A stretch of 64,000 nt of DNA from Forficula auricularia (GCA_024734495.1 JALMQS010000902.1:186001-250000); one strand, 5' to 3'. Shown: positions 11,859 through 24,203, counted from the stretch's first letter. Notes: generated by a model not told the origin, from the letters alone. Translations and numbers: made by a program.

Positions 11859-13440
11859 ACCATACAGGGTATGGTCAAGTATTGCAATCGTGTATGAAAA
11901 AAGTGGTTTTTTCCTTCTTTTTTTCGAAATATCTCAAAAATTGCTGAAACTATTTTGATTAAAAAAATTGAGCGAAACCATGGCATTTCGGTCTACAAAA
12001 AATCTCTAATAAGTGAACATCGAAAAAATTATTTTTTCGAGATAATAATTGTTTTGTCAAAATGTCTGTTAGTTAGTCTGGTTGTCTATCTGTTAGTCTG
12101 TGCGTTACCAAATTTTTGTGGACGAGATAGCTCAAAAACTAGTGTGAATATCGAAATCAAATTCCACACGTAGTTTTGGTCAAGAGCTGATTAGATTTTG
12201 GTGCATATCGACCCAAAATTATGGGGGATGGAAGGCGGTTAAAAATTAAAAATCTAGCCCGTTTGAGCAAAGTCAACCAAATTTTGTATACATAATCAGT
12301 GGACACCCAGAAGTCTAAAAATGCAAAAACTAACCACCCTACCCTAAATGAGGTGTGAATAATTTGTATCAAATAATATAAATACTAGGCCGCTTGTAAC
12401 CGCCTTCAGGCGGACCTCGTATGCATAGCCAGTGAACCCAGACCTCGAAACCCACCCAGCACCCACCCCCCCCCATCCCCCGCACCATGCCCAACCCGCC
12501 CCCACCCACCACTTTATTCACGCACCCTAACCCACTAACCCCAGCTGCACCGCCCGACCCCTCCAGCGGCCCCCGCACCATGCACCACGAGGCCAACCCT
12601 CGCCCCCGCACCACCCCGCACCCCATCCACCCCCGACTTCCAACCCAGGCACCCCCCCCCCGTACAGCTCCCGGACTCCTACCCCGCACCACCCCCCGCA
12701 CCCCTCACCCCCGCACTCAGTTTTTATATTTCTAGCACTTCTAGTGACCCACAGATTATGTGATAAACAAAATTTTGTTGAGTTTGGCCCAAGAGAAAGA
12801 ATTTTCTCATTTTTTGACCCCCCCCCCCTTTTTTTTTTGGGTGGTTTGTTCTTGCAATTCTAGCTCTCTAGAGGCCCAGAGATTATGTATACAAAATTTG
12901 GTTTAATTTGCTCCAAGGGCAAGAATTTACATTTTTTCACACCTCCCCCCCCTTGGTTGGTTTTTTGAAAATTTTTTTAAACAAAAGTTGTCAGAATTCA
13001 CATCCCCTACAACTTTGTTTATTATAAAATTTGCCGTAGGGTTAATAGTTTAGGAGTTATTTGATAATTTTCATTCGTGCGCCCCCTCCCAAACCCCCTT
13101 CTGGGGTCAAAATATCAAAACGTTATATAGCTAAAAACGTAAGTCAGAAGACATCTGATGTAAATATGAAATTTCATAATAATCCCTTCAGCCGTTTTTA
13201 CTTGAATCGTGAGCAACTTTTCGGAAACCAGACATGACATACAGACAGGAATTTTGTTGAGGGTGTTTTCGTTCATAACTTTGCTTGAAACGTGTGCAAC
13301 CAAAATTTGACGTGATTTGAACCAATGTACAGACAAAACCTTAATTTTATATATATAGATAAGTGAGGGGCCAGGCTGTATGGTAAAGTCAAGTGGATGG
13401 CCACATCAGAACAAGTCAGCTTATTTTTTTAAGTATTTCC
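11859..13440 (+). mobile_element. Hairpin-headed modular repeat (HINE-like), longest copy
   Basis: Begins with the palindrome ACTTtACCATACaGGGTATGGTcAAGT-type head at 11859 and ends with ctgtatggtaaagtcaagtggatggccacatcag...agcttattt. Internal modules of about 115 bp repeat caaattttgtatacataatcag and gtctaaaaatgcaaaaac. A C-rich block (12395-12735) and a further block to about 13365 are extra relative to shorter copies and recur at 25085-25710. Confidence 0.6.
12395..12735. repeat. C-rich low-complexity module
   Basis: Strongly strand-asymmetric C-rich block ending in agtttttatatttctagcac. Related blocks precede agtttttgcattt at 25085-25225 and 43780-43970. Pro-rich (+) and Gly/Arg-rich (-) frames here are compositional. 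Confidence 0.6.
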
Positions 13441-14255
13441 ATTTTTATTGATTATAACTAAATTTCATTACATCATCAGCTGCTAATCTCTCAAGTATAA
13501 AGCAAATTTCAATTAAAAATCATTTATTTATTTGAACAAAGTTCACACTTCTTTCCTAATGGAAAATATCTCCAAGTGTTTTATTTAATTTCAATTTCGT
13601 AAGCAATGTCAATAGGAGGTTTGCTGCTGCAAGGTAGATAGATCCCCGAGCATTTACTGATTTCAATACTTGGTTGAACCATAAGCGCTTGTCCCCCGTT
13701 AGACTTGCGGTCATTTTGTTTGACGTAATTTGAAAAGAAACTTTCTCAGAAGAGTGGAGAGGGTGTCTCGCGGTAAATGGATTATCTCATACATGAGATC
13801 ATCATTTTCTCCACTGAACTAGAATTGTCCTTGACCCCCAAGATGTCGCCAAAGACACTGTCCAATAAAAACAAGCTTGCCTTGGAAATCGATAGATACG
13901 CCTTTATTGAAATCTCTCCACAATGATAAAAGTAATTATCTTTATTAAGAGAAATTATTAAAAATTATAAATATGTGTCACCCCACAAATTTTTAATATA
14001 TTCACTTACTCTTTTAAGAAATATAATAGATTGCTATTATCAAACATTCTTAATCACTTACAAGCACATAAATGAGCACTGTCTATTTCTATTTTTTATT
14101 TAAGTTAATTTAATTTTAATTTTTGCAATCTGCATAGGTTCTAGATTTGTTTTTGGTTATTGTATTTGGAATTGTTATTGGTGGATATATCACCATAGTT
14201 CTCCTTTCTTTTAGAATGGCCATATTCCTCTATCGTGAATACCATAAAAATAATT
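13441..14255. other. Non-repetitive stretch, no gene identified
   Basis: Relatively balanced composition between 13600 and 13910, with no counterpart elsewhere in the window and no convincing open frame. Possibly intronic or regulatory. Confidence 0.3.
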
Positions 14256-14968
14256 AAAAAAAAAATAAATAAAACCGACTTCAAAAAATTAAATGCAACA
14301 AATAAAATACACTAAAAGGTATAAAATAATTATTAACTTATTTAGTTACAACTAAACGACGAAATATTAACATGAAATTACTTTTTGAAGTCGGTACCAA
14401 ACAAGCTATATCTATAAGCGAGTGTACCCACCAAACGTACTAAGTAAGATCCGTCGAGTGCGATTCATAAAAGGTATATGTTTGGCACCGACTTCAAAAA
14501 GTAATTTCATGTTAATATTTCGTCGTTTAGTTGTAACTAAATAAGATAATAATTATTTTATACCTTTTAGTGTATTTTATTTGCTGCATTTAATTTTTTG
14601 AAGTCGGTTTTATTTTTTTCTTAAAAATTATTTTTATTTTTCTCTTTTTAGTGATGTTATTAATAGTAATCATATAATCAGAACTTGACCAAATTAATAT
14701 GACACCATCCCTAAGATACCCCCTTTCCAATAAAAAAAGAATCATCGAAATCGGTTCATAAACAAAGAAGTTAGGCATGAGCAAACCTAACAAAAAAGGT
14801 CTAATACCTATGAAAAAAAAAAATGGGGCCAATCGGAAGGTAGAATGAACCCAATGCAATTTTTTTTCAAAATCGGTTCGCAATTGGCGGAGATATGAGG
14901 TAACATAGACACACAAAAAAATTCAGTCGAATAGAGAACCTCCTCCTTTTTTGAAGTCGGTTAAAAAT
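14256..14968. repeat. CCGACTTC-family palindromic element
   Basis: Left half is a palindrome of about 345 bp (ACCGACTTCAAAAAATTAAA ... TTTTTTGAAGTCGGTTTT) around agcgag...gatccgtcgag. The right half runs to the terminus ctccttttttgaagtcggtt. Very similar to the copies at 20730, 22844, 41406 and 45075. Confidence 0.7.
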
Positions 14969-15016
14969 CTGCCTTAAGGAATCTTTGCTTACTATTAAGA
15001 TAGAGACGCTATTTTT

Positions 15017-15440
15017 AACGGACTTCAAAAAAGGAGGAGCTTATCAATTCGACTGAATTTTTTTTTTGTATCTATGTTATTCGATTTCTTCGCCAATTGT
15101 GAACCGATTTTGATGATTTTTTTGCATTGGGTTCAGTCTAGTTCCCGATTGGTCCCGTTTAAATTTCATTGGTATTGGACCTTTTTTGTTATGTATGTTC
15201 ACGCATAACACCTTTGTTTATGGACCGATTTCGATGATTCTTTTTTTATTGGGAAGAGAGGGTACCTTAGGGGTGGTTCCATATTAATTTGCTCAAGTTC
15301 TGATAATATGATCAGTGACAAAATATCGTAAATCTCCAATTCTTATGTGCAAATAATCTAAATTATAAATAAAATCTTTTATAAAAAAAAAACAATCTTA
15401 AAACGTTCATTTAAAACTCGCTAACGTTTTGAGATAATTT
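15017..15440. repeat. CCGACTTC-family element, partial, opposite orientation
   Basis: Starts acggacttcaaaaaaggagg and follows the family to cgtttaaaactcgctaacg. Truncated before the inner palindrome, against the next repeat. Confidence 0.6.
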
Positions 15441-15464
15441 CTTTCAAATCTCTTTAATTAAAAA

Positions 15465-16115
15465 AATAAGTTGACCCCTCACTTATATTTAATAAAATTA
15501 TTTATAATCATTTAGGGGAGGGGGTGGTTAGTTTTTGCATTTTTTTAGACTTCTGAGGTCACACTGATAATGTACACAAAATTTTGTTGAATTTGGTACA
15601 AGGGCCTAGATTTTCATTTTTTGACCCCCCCCCCCCATTTTTGCCGGTTAGTTTTTGCATTTTTAGACTTCTGGGGTCTCCCGATTATGTATACAAAATT
15701 TGGTTGAGTTTGCTCAAATGGCCTAGATTTTTCATTTTTAACCCCTCCACCCCCCTTAATTTTGGGTCGATATGCACCAAAATCTAATCAGCTCTTAATC
15801 TCAATGGACCAAAACTACGTGTGAAATTTGGTTTCGATATTCACACTAGCTTTTGAGCTAGCTCGTCCACCAAAATTTGGTAACGCACAGCCTAATAGAC
15901 ATTTTGACAAAACAATTATTACCTCAAAAAATATAATTTTTTCAATTTTCACTCATTAGGGCTTTTTTGTAGACCGAAATGCCATGATTTCGCTCATTTT
16001 TTTTAATCAAAATAGTTTCAGCCGTTTTTAAGATATTTCGGAAAAAAAGAAGGAAAAAACCACTTTTTTCATGCACGATTATAATACTTGACCATACCCT
16101 GTATGGTAAAGTAAA
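15465..16115 (-). mobile_element. HINE-like modular repeat
   Basis: Inverse of the 11859 family: starts gacccctcacttatatttaa, has two internal modules with poly-C runs, and ends catgcacgatt...accctgtatggtaaagt. Confidence 0.65.
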
Positions 16116-16515
16116 AATCTATTTAGAAATACTTTTCTTAGTCAATAAACATAGATAATCTATTTTAAACAATTTTATAATTTTGAAAGTTCTGATCCCA
16201 ACAGTATTTTGTTTCGTGGGCCTGTCTACATTATAAATATTATTAAAAAGAATACAGTTGACCCAATCCTTGTTAAATTAGTTTTTGTTGTCCTAAATAG
16301 ACAGCCAATATAGAGGTTAAGTACCTGGATGCACCGAGCGATGCACGGTAACCCCTGACCCCCCCCCCCAAACCACACACCTCGTCCCCACCACTGCACT
16401 TATATTTATTAAATACATAGCTATATATAATATATTCAATTATTTCCACACTTATAATAAAAGTCTAATTCAAAAATATTCATTTTAGTAAAAGTAAAAA
16501 GCAAAAATTCTTAAA
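16116..16515. other. Repeat motif GTACCTGG...GATGCACGGTAAC and a C-run
   Basis: At 16319-16350 a motif shared with 38757-38793, 43386-43420 and 51241-51272 is followed by a C-rich run. The remainder is AT-rich with no gene. Confidence 0.4.
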
Positions 16516-16800
16516 ATAGTTCTATGGTCCAGTGGTAAAGTGTGTGCCTCTGATGCAAGAGATCTCAGGTTCTAATCTGACATCCGGTGAGTCATTTTTT
16601 TTTATTGAGATTTTCATCTATCAATAATTTCTTTAATTAAGAAAAATCAATTAAGATGAATTTTGATGATAGCCAGATCGTTTTCCCATCTTCAAAACTT
16701 GTTAATAGATTTTGTTACATCAAAATCGGTAGGGCCGTTTCCAAAATAGAACCAAGATACAAATATATAAATAAATAAATATATATATATATAAATAAAT
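16516..16800 (+). repeat. tRNA-derived SINE-like element
   Basis: Head (16519-16590) has an A-box-like tggtccagtggtaaagtg, a possible anticodon hairpin ctctgatgcaagag, and a B-box-like ggttctaatctga. The body ttgagattttcatctatcaa...aagatgaa recurs at 44340-44410. It ends in a simple-sequence tail rich in aaataaat/atat. Confidence 0.5.
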
Positions 16801-17914
16801 AAATATACAATTTTTGCTCGTTTAATAAGAGTAGATAAAGACATTCCAGGAGATTCAGATCTTAGAATGATAAATCCAACATAGACAATGTCTCTTAAAG
16901 TATTTTATTTAATGGAAATATCTGTTAGATTCCCATTAACGTTCCTAGATACTACACCCAGCCAAGACTATATCTTAGCTAAGTTGACCAAGTTTCGATA
17001 GCTTTCAATCTTGGATAGAACTGCACTGGACTATCTTTTAAGGGTAAATGACATTGCGCCAGTACAGATAGGCGTTGGCCAATATGCCAAGAAATTAATA
17101 TTTCATAAATACCTGAAATTTTTTCCTTATTTTCTCCGAAATAACAAGATTGATCATTGACAAACTTGCTTTTATAAGATCAAACGCAATTTTAAATAGT
17201 ATGAATAGATCCTTTGATATGTTATTTAAAAAATGGGGTAAATACGTAAATCATCTTATTTTATTTCAAGATTTTAGACCAATAAAATGTTTTCATTTTT
17301 TTTTCTTTTTTCAAGCATCAAAAAGTACCAAGATTATTAACAACTTTTGATACCCGTTGCTTGCTTTATTTAACCTGATCCTCTCACTTTTATTTCTTAG
17401 AACATCCACATTTACATTACACTTCTATAAATATCCTGTCTGTTTATATCCCTGCGAAAATTATATTCAAATTCGAATGGAAGTTAATTACATTGATGAT
17501 TGTTTGTTAATAGGAAAAAAAATTCACCCCCCCCCCCCCCCCCCGAGTAGACTGTGAGATAAATTTATTCTAAAATCAGTGAATCAATCACTCATCAAAT
17601 AAATAAACAAATCAACTTTATTATCTTTGCTCAACTTTATCGGAATTTTTTATTCATCTATTTTCTTTGATACGGATTTAGTGGAAAACTTAGAAAATTA
17701 CATAAAAAATAATTGTGTATTTTTTTAAAAGAAGCAAAGATTTATACTATAATATCAAGTTCATAATCATAGACAGTATAAATCTCGAGTATTTCTACTG
17801 TTCAACTGAAATATTGAGGAGAAGTATGATAACCACCTATCTTTAGTAAATCTTCGGATTATATTTCGCTTTGTTTATTTAGTCAAAAGTTTACATTACC
17901 CCCCTATATTTTAC
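16801..17914. other. No gene seen; poly-C run at 17527-17544
   Basis: AT-rich sequence. Short open frames (17150-17350, 17357-17557) lack any signature. An 18-nt C run interrupts otherwise AT-rich DNA. Confidence 0.4.
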
Positions 17915-18757
17915 ATTTTTTTTTTTTTTTTTTAATGCAATCGAATGCAAGAAGGGGTGCACCAGTAAAGATGTAGCCCCTATGGATCTCGAAAGACCCT
18001 TGCATTACCGAAGAGAAGGGAAAGTAAGTAAGTAAGTAAGTAAGTAAGTATGTAGACGCAGGTGTCTATGCACCCTGGTTTTGAAGGTTTGAAGATCATA
18101 GGTGCTGGGAAAGATAGAGGCTGGGAGAGAGTTCCAGTTCCTTGAAGTCATGGGGATATATGTATTCGCGAATGAAGTGGTCCGGCACTTTTCCAATTTG
18201 ACAGCGAAAGAGTGTTGGGAGTCGGCAAAACGTGTGCTGCGTGCAAAGCATGCTTTGGGGGAATTATTGATTTTATCTCGTCAGAGCACCTGCCGTGATA
18301 GTATCTATAGAAGAGGGAAAGGGCAGAGACATCTCTTCGATGAGCTAGCGAGTCGAGGGAGTCGGTGAGGGTAGAATCGTCAATTAGCCTGACGGCTCGT
18401 TTCTGAATTGCATCAAGGGTAGCAAGAGAATATTTTGAGGCTCCTCTCCATAGATGAGAGCCGTATTCGAGACAGGGGCGGATTTGGGCCTTGTAGATGG
18501 TGAGAAGTTGTGGGGGTTTGTAAAATCGCTTGGACCTGAATAAGAAGCCAATCTTCCTTGCTGCAGATTTCGCCACAGAGGAGATGTGTTCATTCCAAGA
18601 CAGGTCAGATGCGACAGAGACGCCCAACATGGATAGGCTGTCACACATTTTCAGGGTATTCGAATCGAAGTGAATATCAGGGAAATCTCTATTTTCGCGC
18701 CTAGAAATTAGACAACATTGAGTCTTATTTGAATTAAAGTTAACTAAATTTATATTT
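17915..18757 (-). mobile_element. 5'-truncated Jockey/CR1-type LINE, 3' end
   Basis: On the - strand this encodes the end of a non-LTR reverse transcriptase: WNEHISSVAKSAARKIGFL, YKAQIRPCLEYGSHLW, RAVRLIDDSTLTDSL, then after a frameshift near 18215 SRNWNSLPASIFPSTYDL. The 3' UTR has the LINE-tail hairpin ggggctaca...tggtgcacccc and ends in about 16 A. A (GTAA)n tract at 18022-18050 lies in the tail. Nearly identical to 34010-35178, so both insertions are recent. The catalytic RT core is absent; the element is dead. Confidence 0.85.
18022..18050. repeat. (GTAA)n microsatellite
   Basis: About seven repeats of gtaa inside the LINE tail, absent from the sister copy at 34010. Confidence 0.8.
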
Positions 18758-18985
18758 GTTCCGTATTATCGTTCCCTAATGGATGCACTTGATAATCATT
18801 TCATATTAAACAGAGATACGACAAACAACATTTCTACCCGTTTCTTAGTGAATCTTTATAACGAAAATAGCACATCTTCAGCTACGTGAACTACAGTTTA
18901 CATTTAAGACTACGTTAAAAAAACTACTAAAAACTGTCACTAATCTTGAAATTTTCAAAAATTTCGAAATTTACCTCTTATATTA
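18758..18985. other. No gene seen
   Basis: AT-rich flank of the LINE insertion. Confidence 0.3.
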
Positions 18986-19800
18986 GTACGAGCTTTTCGT
19001 GCGTGCCTTCGGCACGCCCTCGAAGCTCGGCCCTCCGGGCTGGTGCCCTGGCGGGCGGCGTCTCAGTCCAAAAATTTTATTCCTCGTAAAAAACCACGCT
19101 CCAAATATATACCTGTAAACTCCCGAAAATACATAGTCTCTTAAAAGTTTCACCTCATTTTCGTCCTGACACAGCTACAGAAATGAGGCTCTAGATATGA
19201 ATCTGGTAGTATTTTTTTTCTATAATCTACAGCATTGTGATATTTTTTGTGTGGAAATATGTAGATTTATTTAAATAAGTGGGATCGTGTGAGGAGGAGA
19301 ATTATATTATATCATTTTTTTTTAAATTTGGGATCGATAATCGATATAAGGCTCCAAATATTTAAAAGAGATCAGGTGTTGTTTGTATGACAGGCTGCTA
19401 CATCCAGTATCGCCATGAGAAACTCATATGGGCATGCGTGTCTTAAGTCGTTCAATTTTGTAAAAATAAAAAAATAAGAATAACAAAATTTAGATTTTTA
19501 AAAAATTATAAAAAAAGTGGCAAATTATTAAAAAATAAACAAATAATATATAAAATATAAATCAAATAAGATGTGATTGATTTCTTTTTCTGTGCGCAAA
19601 GAAAAGCGAATTGAATATTTAATTTTTGAGTGGTGAGGGGGGGGGGGAATAATTATCAATATATTTAATGTTTCTTAATTTAAAATCAATTGGAGTCTTT
19701 CATTTCAAAATTCGAGTCCAAATTACGATTATATTTCAAATTTGCCGCAAATATACCGACGGCGCACCCTGTCGGCAGCATTACGTCAGCGTTGCGGCAA
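18986..19800. repeat. Repeat with GC-rich stable-hairpin head
   Basis: Head 18991-19065 contains GCGTGCC-TTC-GGCACGC, a stem closed by a cTTCGg tetraloop, and ggccctccgggctgg. It then runs into AT-rich sequence shared with 49338-49720 (ccaaaaattttattcctc, cttaaaagtttc, ggggggg aataatt). Confidence 0.55.
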
Positions 19801-20035
19801 ATTAATCTAGGCAAATTTATATAGTATGGCATTCATCCCTTAACAAGACTCAAGTAAAAAATTTTTACAACTTTTGTCAATAAAAATTTGGAAAATAAGG
19901 TCATTATATTTGTATTCCTATATTGCCCAAGCTTTTGTCAACCAATTATCCCTATTTATAATTAAATTGAAGCGATAATATGGACTTCTCATGCGTTTGA
20001 TACATAGAAAGTAATATAGCAAATTAAAAATAAGC
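19801..20035. other. No gene seen
   Basis: AT-rich, nothing recognised. Confidence 0.3.
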
Positions 20036-20720
20036 TGACGTGTTCTGATGTGGCCATCTACTTGACTTTACCATACAACCTGGCCCCTCACTTATATTTA
20101 ATAAAATTATTTATAATTATATAGGGGAGGGGGCTAGTTTTGCATTTTTAGACTCCGGAGGTCCCACTGATTATGTATACAAAATTTGGTTGAGTTTGGT
20201 ACAAGAGCCTAGATTTTCATTTTTTGACTGCCCCCCCCCCCATTTGGGGCGGCTAGTTTTTGCATTTTTATACTTCTGGGGTCTCACTGATTATGTATTC
20301 AAAATTTGGTTGAGTTTGATACAAGGGCCTAGATTTTTAATTTTTAACCCCCCCCCCCCTCCACCCCCCTTAATTTTGGGTCAAAATCCACCAAAATCTA
20401 ATGAGCTTTTAATCTCAATGCACCAAAACTACTTGCGAAATTTGGTTTCGATATTCACACTAGATTTTGAGCTAGCTCGTCCACAAAAATTTGGTAACGC
20501 ACAGACTAACAGACATTTTGATAAAACAATTATTATCTCAAAAAATATATTATTTTCAATGTTTACTTATTCGGGCTTTTTGTAGAGCGAAATACCATGG
20601 TTTCGCTCAATTTTTTTAATCAAAATAGTTTGAGCCGTTTTTGAGATATTTCGAAAAAAAAGGAGGAAAAAAACACTTTTTTCATGCACGATTATAATAC
20701 TGGACCATGCCCCGATGGTA
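20036..20720 (-). mobile_element. HINE-like modular repeat
   Basis: Starts agctgacgtgttctgatgtg, then actttaccatacaacctggc, two modules with C-runs, and ends with catgcacgattataatac and a decayed palindrome (gaccatgccccgatggtaaa). Confidence 0.65.
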
Positions 20721-20729
20721 AATTAAATA

Positions 20730-21475
20730 AAAATTTTTAAGAAAAAAATAAAAACCGACTTCAAAAAATTAAGTGCAACAAATATAAAAATACACTAAAA
20801 GGTATAAAATAATTATTATCTTATTTAGTTACAACTAAACGACGAAATATTAACACGAAATTACTTTTTAAAGTCGGTGCCAAACAAACTATATCTATAA
20901 GCGAGCGTACCCGCCAAACGTACTAAGTAAGATCCGTCGAGTGCGATTCATAAAAGGTATATGTTTGGCACCAACTTCAAAAAGTAATTTCGTGTTAATA
21001 TTTCGTCGTTTAGTTGTAATTAAATAAGATAATAATTATTTTATACCTTTTAGTGTATTTTTATATTTGTTGCACTTAATTTTTTGAAGTCGGTTTTTAT
21101 TTTTTTCTTAAAAATTTTTATTTTCTCTTTTAGTGATGTTATTAATAGTGATTATATCATCAGAACTTGACCAAATTAATATGACACCATCCCTAAGACA
21201 CCCCCTTTCGGATAAAAAAAAGAACCATCGAAATCGGTTCATAAACAAAGAGGTTAGGTCTAAACAAACCTAATAAAAAAGGTCTAATACCTATGAAAAA
21301 AAATCGAAAAAAAAATGGGACCAATCGGAAGCTAGACTGGACCCAATGCAAAAAAAATTTTCAAAATCGGTTGACAATTAGCGGAGATATGAGGTAACAT
21401 AGGCACAAAAAAAAAAAAAAAAAAAAAAAAAATTCAATCGAATAGAGAACCTCCTCCTTTTTTGAAGTCAGGTTA
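20730..21475. repeat. CCGACTTC-family palindromic element
   Basis: Full-length relative of 14256-14968, with an inner palindrome (about 20755-21100) and right terminus ttttttgaagtcaggtt. A poly-A tract of about 26 lies near the right end. Confidence 0.7.
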
Positions 21476-21756
21476 AAAATGTGTCAAAAGGGGATACTTT
21501 TCAAAAAAAAAATATATAATAACATATGTTGTTTTTCCAGTAAAGATTACTCAGTCCGTTAAATTATGAATGAGATTGATGTCTCAGTGTTAGTTTGTCT
21601 AAGGCTCTTGATTATTCATTCAGTGAGGCATAGTGCAGAACCTCCGACACATCCTGTGCCCACAATGACATAGATAATGCCATTCGTTTGATACCAAAGC
21701 GCATCTTTCTACGCCATAAACAATTCAAACTCCACAATCCTAATTATATTATTATT
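21476..21756. other. No gene seen
   Basis: Less AT-rich than its flanks, with no open frame or repeat match. Confidence 0.3.
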
Positions 21757-21823
21757 ATAATTAAGTAATGGAGAGGGATTCAGCCAATGGGTAGCCTCTG
21801 CTGAATAAAAAACTCCCGATTAT

Positions 21824-21867
21824 AGAAAACGTTTCGGCTTTAATTGAATAATGCCATCATCAGTTCC
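21824..21867 (-). ncRNA. Hammerhead-ribozyme-like motif
   Basis: GGAA, CTGATGA, stem II GGC-A-TTA ... TAA-A-GCC (6 bp with one A-A mismatch), GAAAC, GTT, TTCT. Stem I has four pairs including one G-T. Triplet GTT is permitted by the NUH rule but is less favourable than GTC. Confidence 0.7.
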
Positions 21868-22227
21868 TAAGAGAGTATTAGCGACACAATTGATTTTATA
21901 AATAAATTGTCCGCGGGCAGAGTTGTTGTGGATTTTATCATAATATATACAAAATTATATGAATTACAAAATGGTACATAAATCTTGGTGTGCTCTCACT
22001 TGATATGGGCAACGTCTCAAGTACAAATATAGCAAATTTCAGTTTCATTCAATTATAATTTGCTATATTTGTACTTGAGACGTTGCCCATATCAAGTGAG
22101 AGCACACCAAGATTTATGTACCATTTTGTAATTCATATAATTTTGTATATATTATGATAAAATCCACAACAACTCTGCCTGCGGACAATTTATTTATAAA
22201 ATTAATTGTGTCGCTAATACTCTCTTA

Positions 22228-22271
22228 GGAACTGATGATGGCATTATTTGGTTAAAGCCGAAACGTTTTCT
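22228..22271 (+). ncRNA. Hammerhead-ribozyme-like motif
   Basis: Inverted partner of 21824-21867 with the same core, stem I GGAA/TTCT and GTT triplet. The stem II loop differs (ttatttggtt). Confidence 0.7.
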
Positions 22272-22338
22272 ATAATTGGGAGTTTTTTATTCAGCAGAGG
22301 CTACCCATTGGCTGAATCCCTCTCCATTACTTAATTAT

Positions 22339-22808
22339 ATACATATACAGCCATCAAATTGTATCAACTTTGTATTATTATTATACTCTACATACTATAT
22401 AAAGGTTATTTTCTTAATTTGACAATCCTTCCTTTTATATGCCAAATAATATCTAATATATACTCCTAAATTCAGACAAGGGCTTAAGTTTAAAAGTATA
22501 AGTTCTAATATTTAATATAGTACAAAAAAATTACATAGGGAGTCGTAGATCTATAGGAATAAAAGCTTTCTTGTTGAGACTGTACGCCATGCCATATAAC
22601 ATGCTTGTGTTCGAACGTCACGGGAAACGTAACCCGCCTTTAGGAGTAATGTTCGCCGGTTTGAATGACTCATCGCCCACTATTCTCGCAGCTCTTGATG
22701 GTCGATGATTCGCAATTGACGACCGATGGGCGCTTCCTCTTTCTTTTCCTATAGTCTGTTTAGTAATTTTCTTATTTGATAAATTTTACAATATTATAAT
22801 TAGATATT
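22339..22808. other. No gene identified; GC-richer patch 22540-22760
   Basis: The patch (cgaacgtcacgggaaacgta, cgacgaccgatggg words) is non-repetitive in this window. No long frame or splice pair; possibly regulatory. Confidence 0.3.
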
Positions 22809-22843
22809 ATTAATTAACAGGAATAGCAGGGAATTGGACAAAA

Positions 22844-23572
22844 AAAAATTTTAAGAGAAAAATAAAAACCGACTTCAAAAAACTAAATGCAACAAATATA
22901 AAAATACACTAAAAGGCATAAAATAATTATTATCTTATTTAGTTACAACTAAACGACGAAATATTAACACGAAATTACTTTTTAAAGTCAGTGCCAAACA
23001 AACTATACCTATAAGCGAGCGTACCCGCCAAACGTACTAAGTAAGATCCGTCGAGTGCGATTCATAAAAAAGGTATATGTTTGGCACCAACTTCAAAAAG
23101 TAATTTCGTGTTAATATTTCGTCGTTTAGTTGTAACTAAATAAGATAATAATTATTTTATACCTTTTAGTGTATTTTTATATTTGTTGCATTTAATTTTT
23201 GAAGTCGGTTTTTATTTTTTTCTTAAAAATTTTTATTTTTCTCTTTTTAGTGATGTTATTAATAGTGATTATATCGTCAGAACTTGACCAAATTAATATG
23301 ACACCATCCCTAAGACACCCCTTTCGGATAAAAAAAGAACCATCGAAATCGGTTCATAAACAAAGAGGTTAGGTCTAAACAAACCTAATAAAAAAGGTCT
23401 AATACCTATGAAAAAAATCGAAAAAAAATGGGACCAATCGGAAGCTAGACTGGACCCAATGCAAAAAAAAATTTCAAAATCGGTTGACAATTGGCGGAGA
23501 TATGAGGTAACATAGGCACAAAAAAAAATTCAATCGAATAGAGAACCTCCTCCTTTTTTGAAGTCGGTTAAT
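22844..23572. repeat. CCGACTTC-family element nested in foldback
   Basis: Complete family member inserted in the left arm of the surrounding foldback, so it is younger than that element. Close to the copies at 20730 and 45075. Confidence 0.7.
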
Positions 23573-23597
23573 AAAAAACAGAGTTTTTATTGAATGG

Positions 23598-23637
23598 GCC
23601 AGACGTTTCGTCGATTAATTTCGACTTCCTCAGTGAC
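23598..23637 (-). ncRNA. Hammerhead-ribozyme-like motif
   Basis: GTCA, CTGAGGA, stem II GTCGA-aattaa-TCGAC (5 bp), GAAAC, GTC, TGGC. Stem I pairs with one T-G wobble. A single A lies between the core and stem II. Confidence 0.75.
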
Positions 23638-23951
23638 TCATTCTATCACTCTTTGTCAAAGACAGTTCCACTACGCGACGAAACATCCTTTAATCCTTTT
23701 TATTTAAACTATAATACATTGTTGGATCATGCCCCAATTGCTCAAGAATCTTGAACTTTTACACACTTTTTTTTTTTTGTGATAATTTTGATTAAAGGTT
23801 TGTAATTTTTTGATTGTTCAAGTGTGTAAAAGTTCAAGATTCTTGAGCAATTGGGGCATGATCCAACAATGTATTATAGTTTAAATAAAAAGGATTAAAG
23901 GATGTTTCGTCGCGTAGTGGAATTGTCTTTTGACAAAGAGTGATAGAATGA

Positions 23952-23991
23952 GCCACTGAGGAAGTCGAGATTAATCGACGAAACGTCTGGC
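23952..23991 (+). ncRNA. Hammerhead-ribozyme-like motif
   Basis: GCCA, CTGAGGA, stem II GTCGA-gattaa-TCGAC, GAAAC, GTC, TGGC. Stem I is four Watson-Crick pairs. Compared with its partner, the C/T change in stem I keeps pairing (C-G against T-G). Confidence 0.8.
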
Positions 23992-24203
23992 CCATTCAAT
24001 AGAAACTCTGTTTTTTATTTTTGTCCAATTCCCTGCTATTCCTGTTAATTAATGCTTATTATGGATACGAGTGATTTACCATTAGATATTATTTTATTTA
24101 GATCAGGGGCTAAAAATGAAAATTTTGTTGATAAATATGGAAATTGACTGAATCCCAAAGATAGTAAGGTACATGCACCAAATAAGGCCTATCTAATCTT
24201 GAA

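Larger units (their letters stand above)
21757..22338. mobile_element. Foldback element with hammerhead motif in each arm (GGAA/TTCT family)
   Basis: Arms of about 275 bp, nearly identical (taatggagagggattcagcc and complement at the ends; catatcaagtgagagcacac near the centre), with a spacer of about 20 bp at 22036-22056. A hammerhead lies at 21824-21867 (-) and 22228-22271 (+). Confidence 0.85.
22809..24053. mobile_element. Foldback element with hammerhead arms (GCCA/TGGC family), split by a MITE
   Basis: The outer arm attaattaacagg...attggacaa (22809-22842) pairs with 24021-24053. The left arm is interrupted by the CCGACTTC element at 22844-23572 and resumes at 23573 (aaaaaacagagtttttattg), pairing with 23813-24018. 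The central spacer is AT-rich (23756-23812). Confidence 0.8.

Noticed and set aside
12369..12735. Overlapping Gly/Arg-rich (-) and Pro-rich (+) frames
   Set aside because: They come from the C-rich low-complexity block, where stop codons are rare, and have no start context or splice support.
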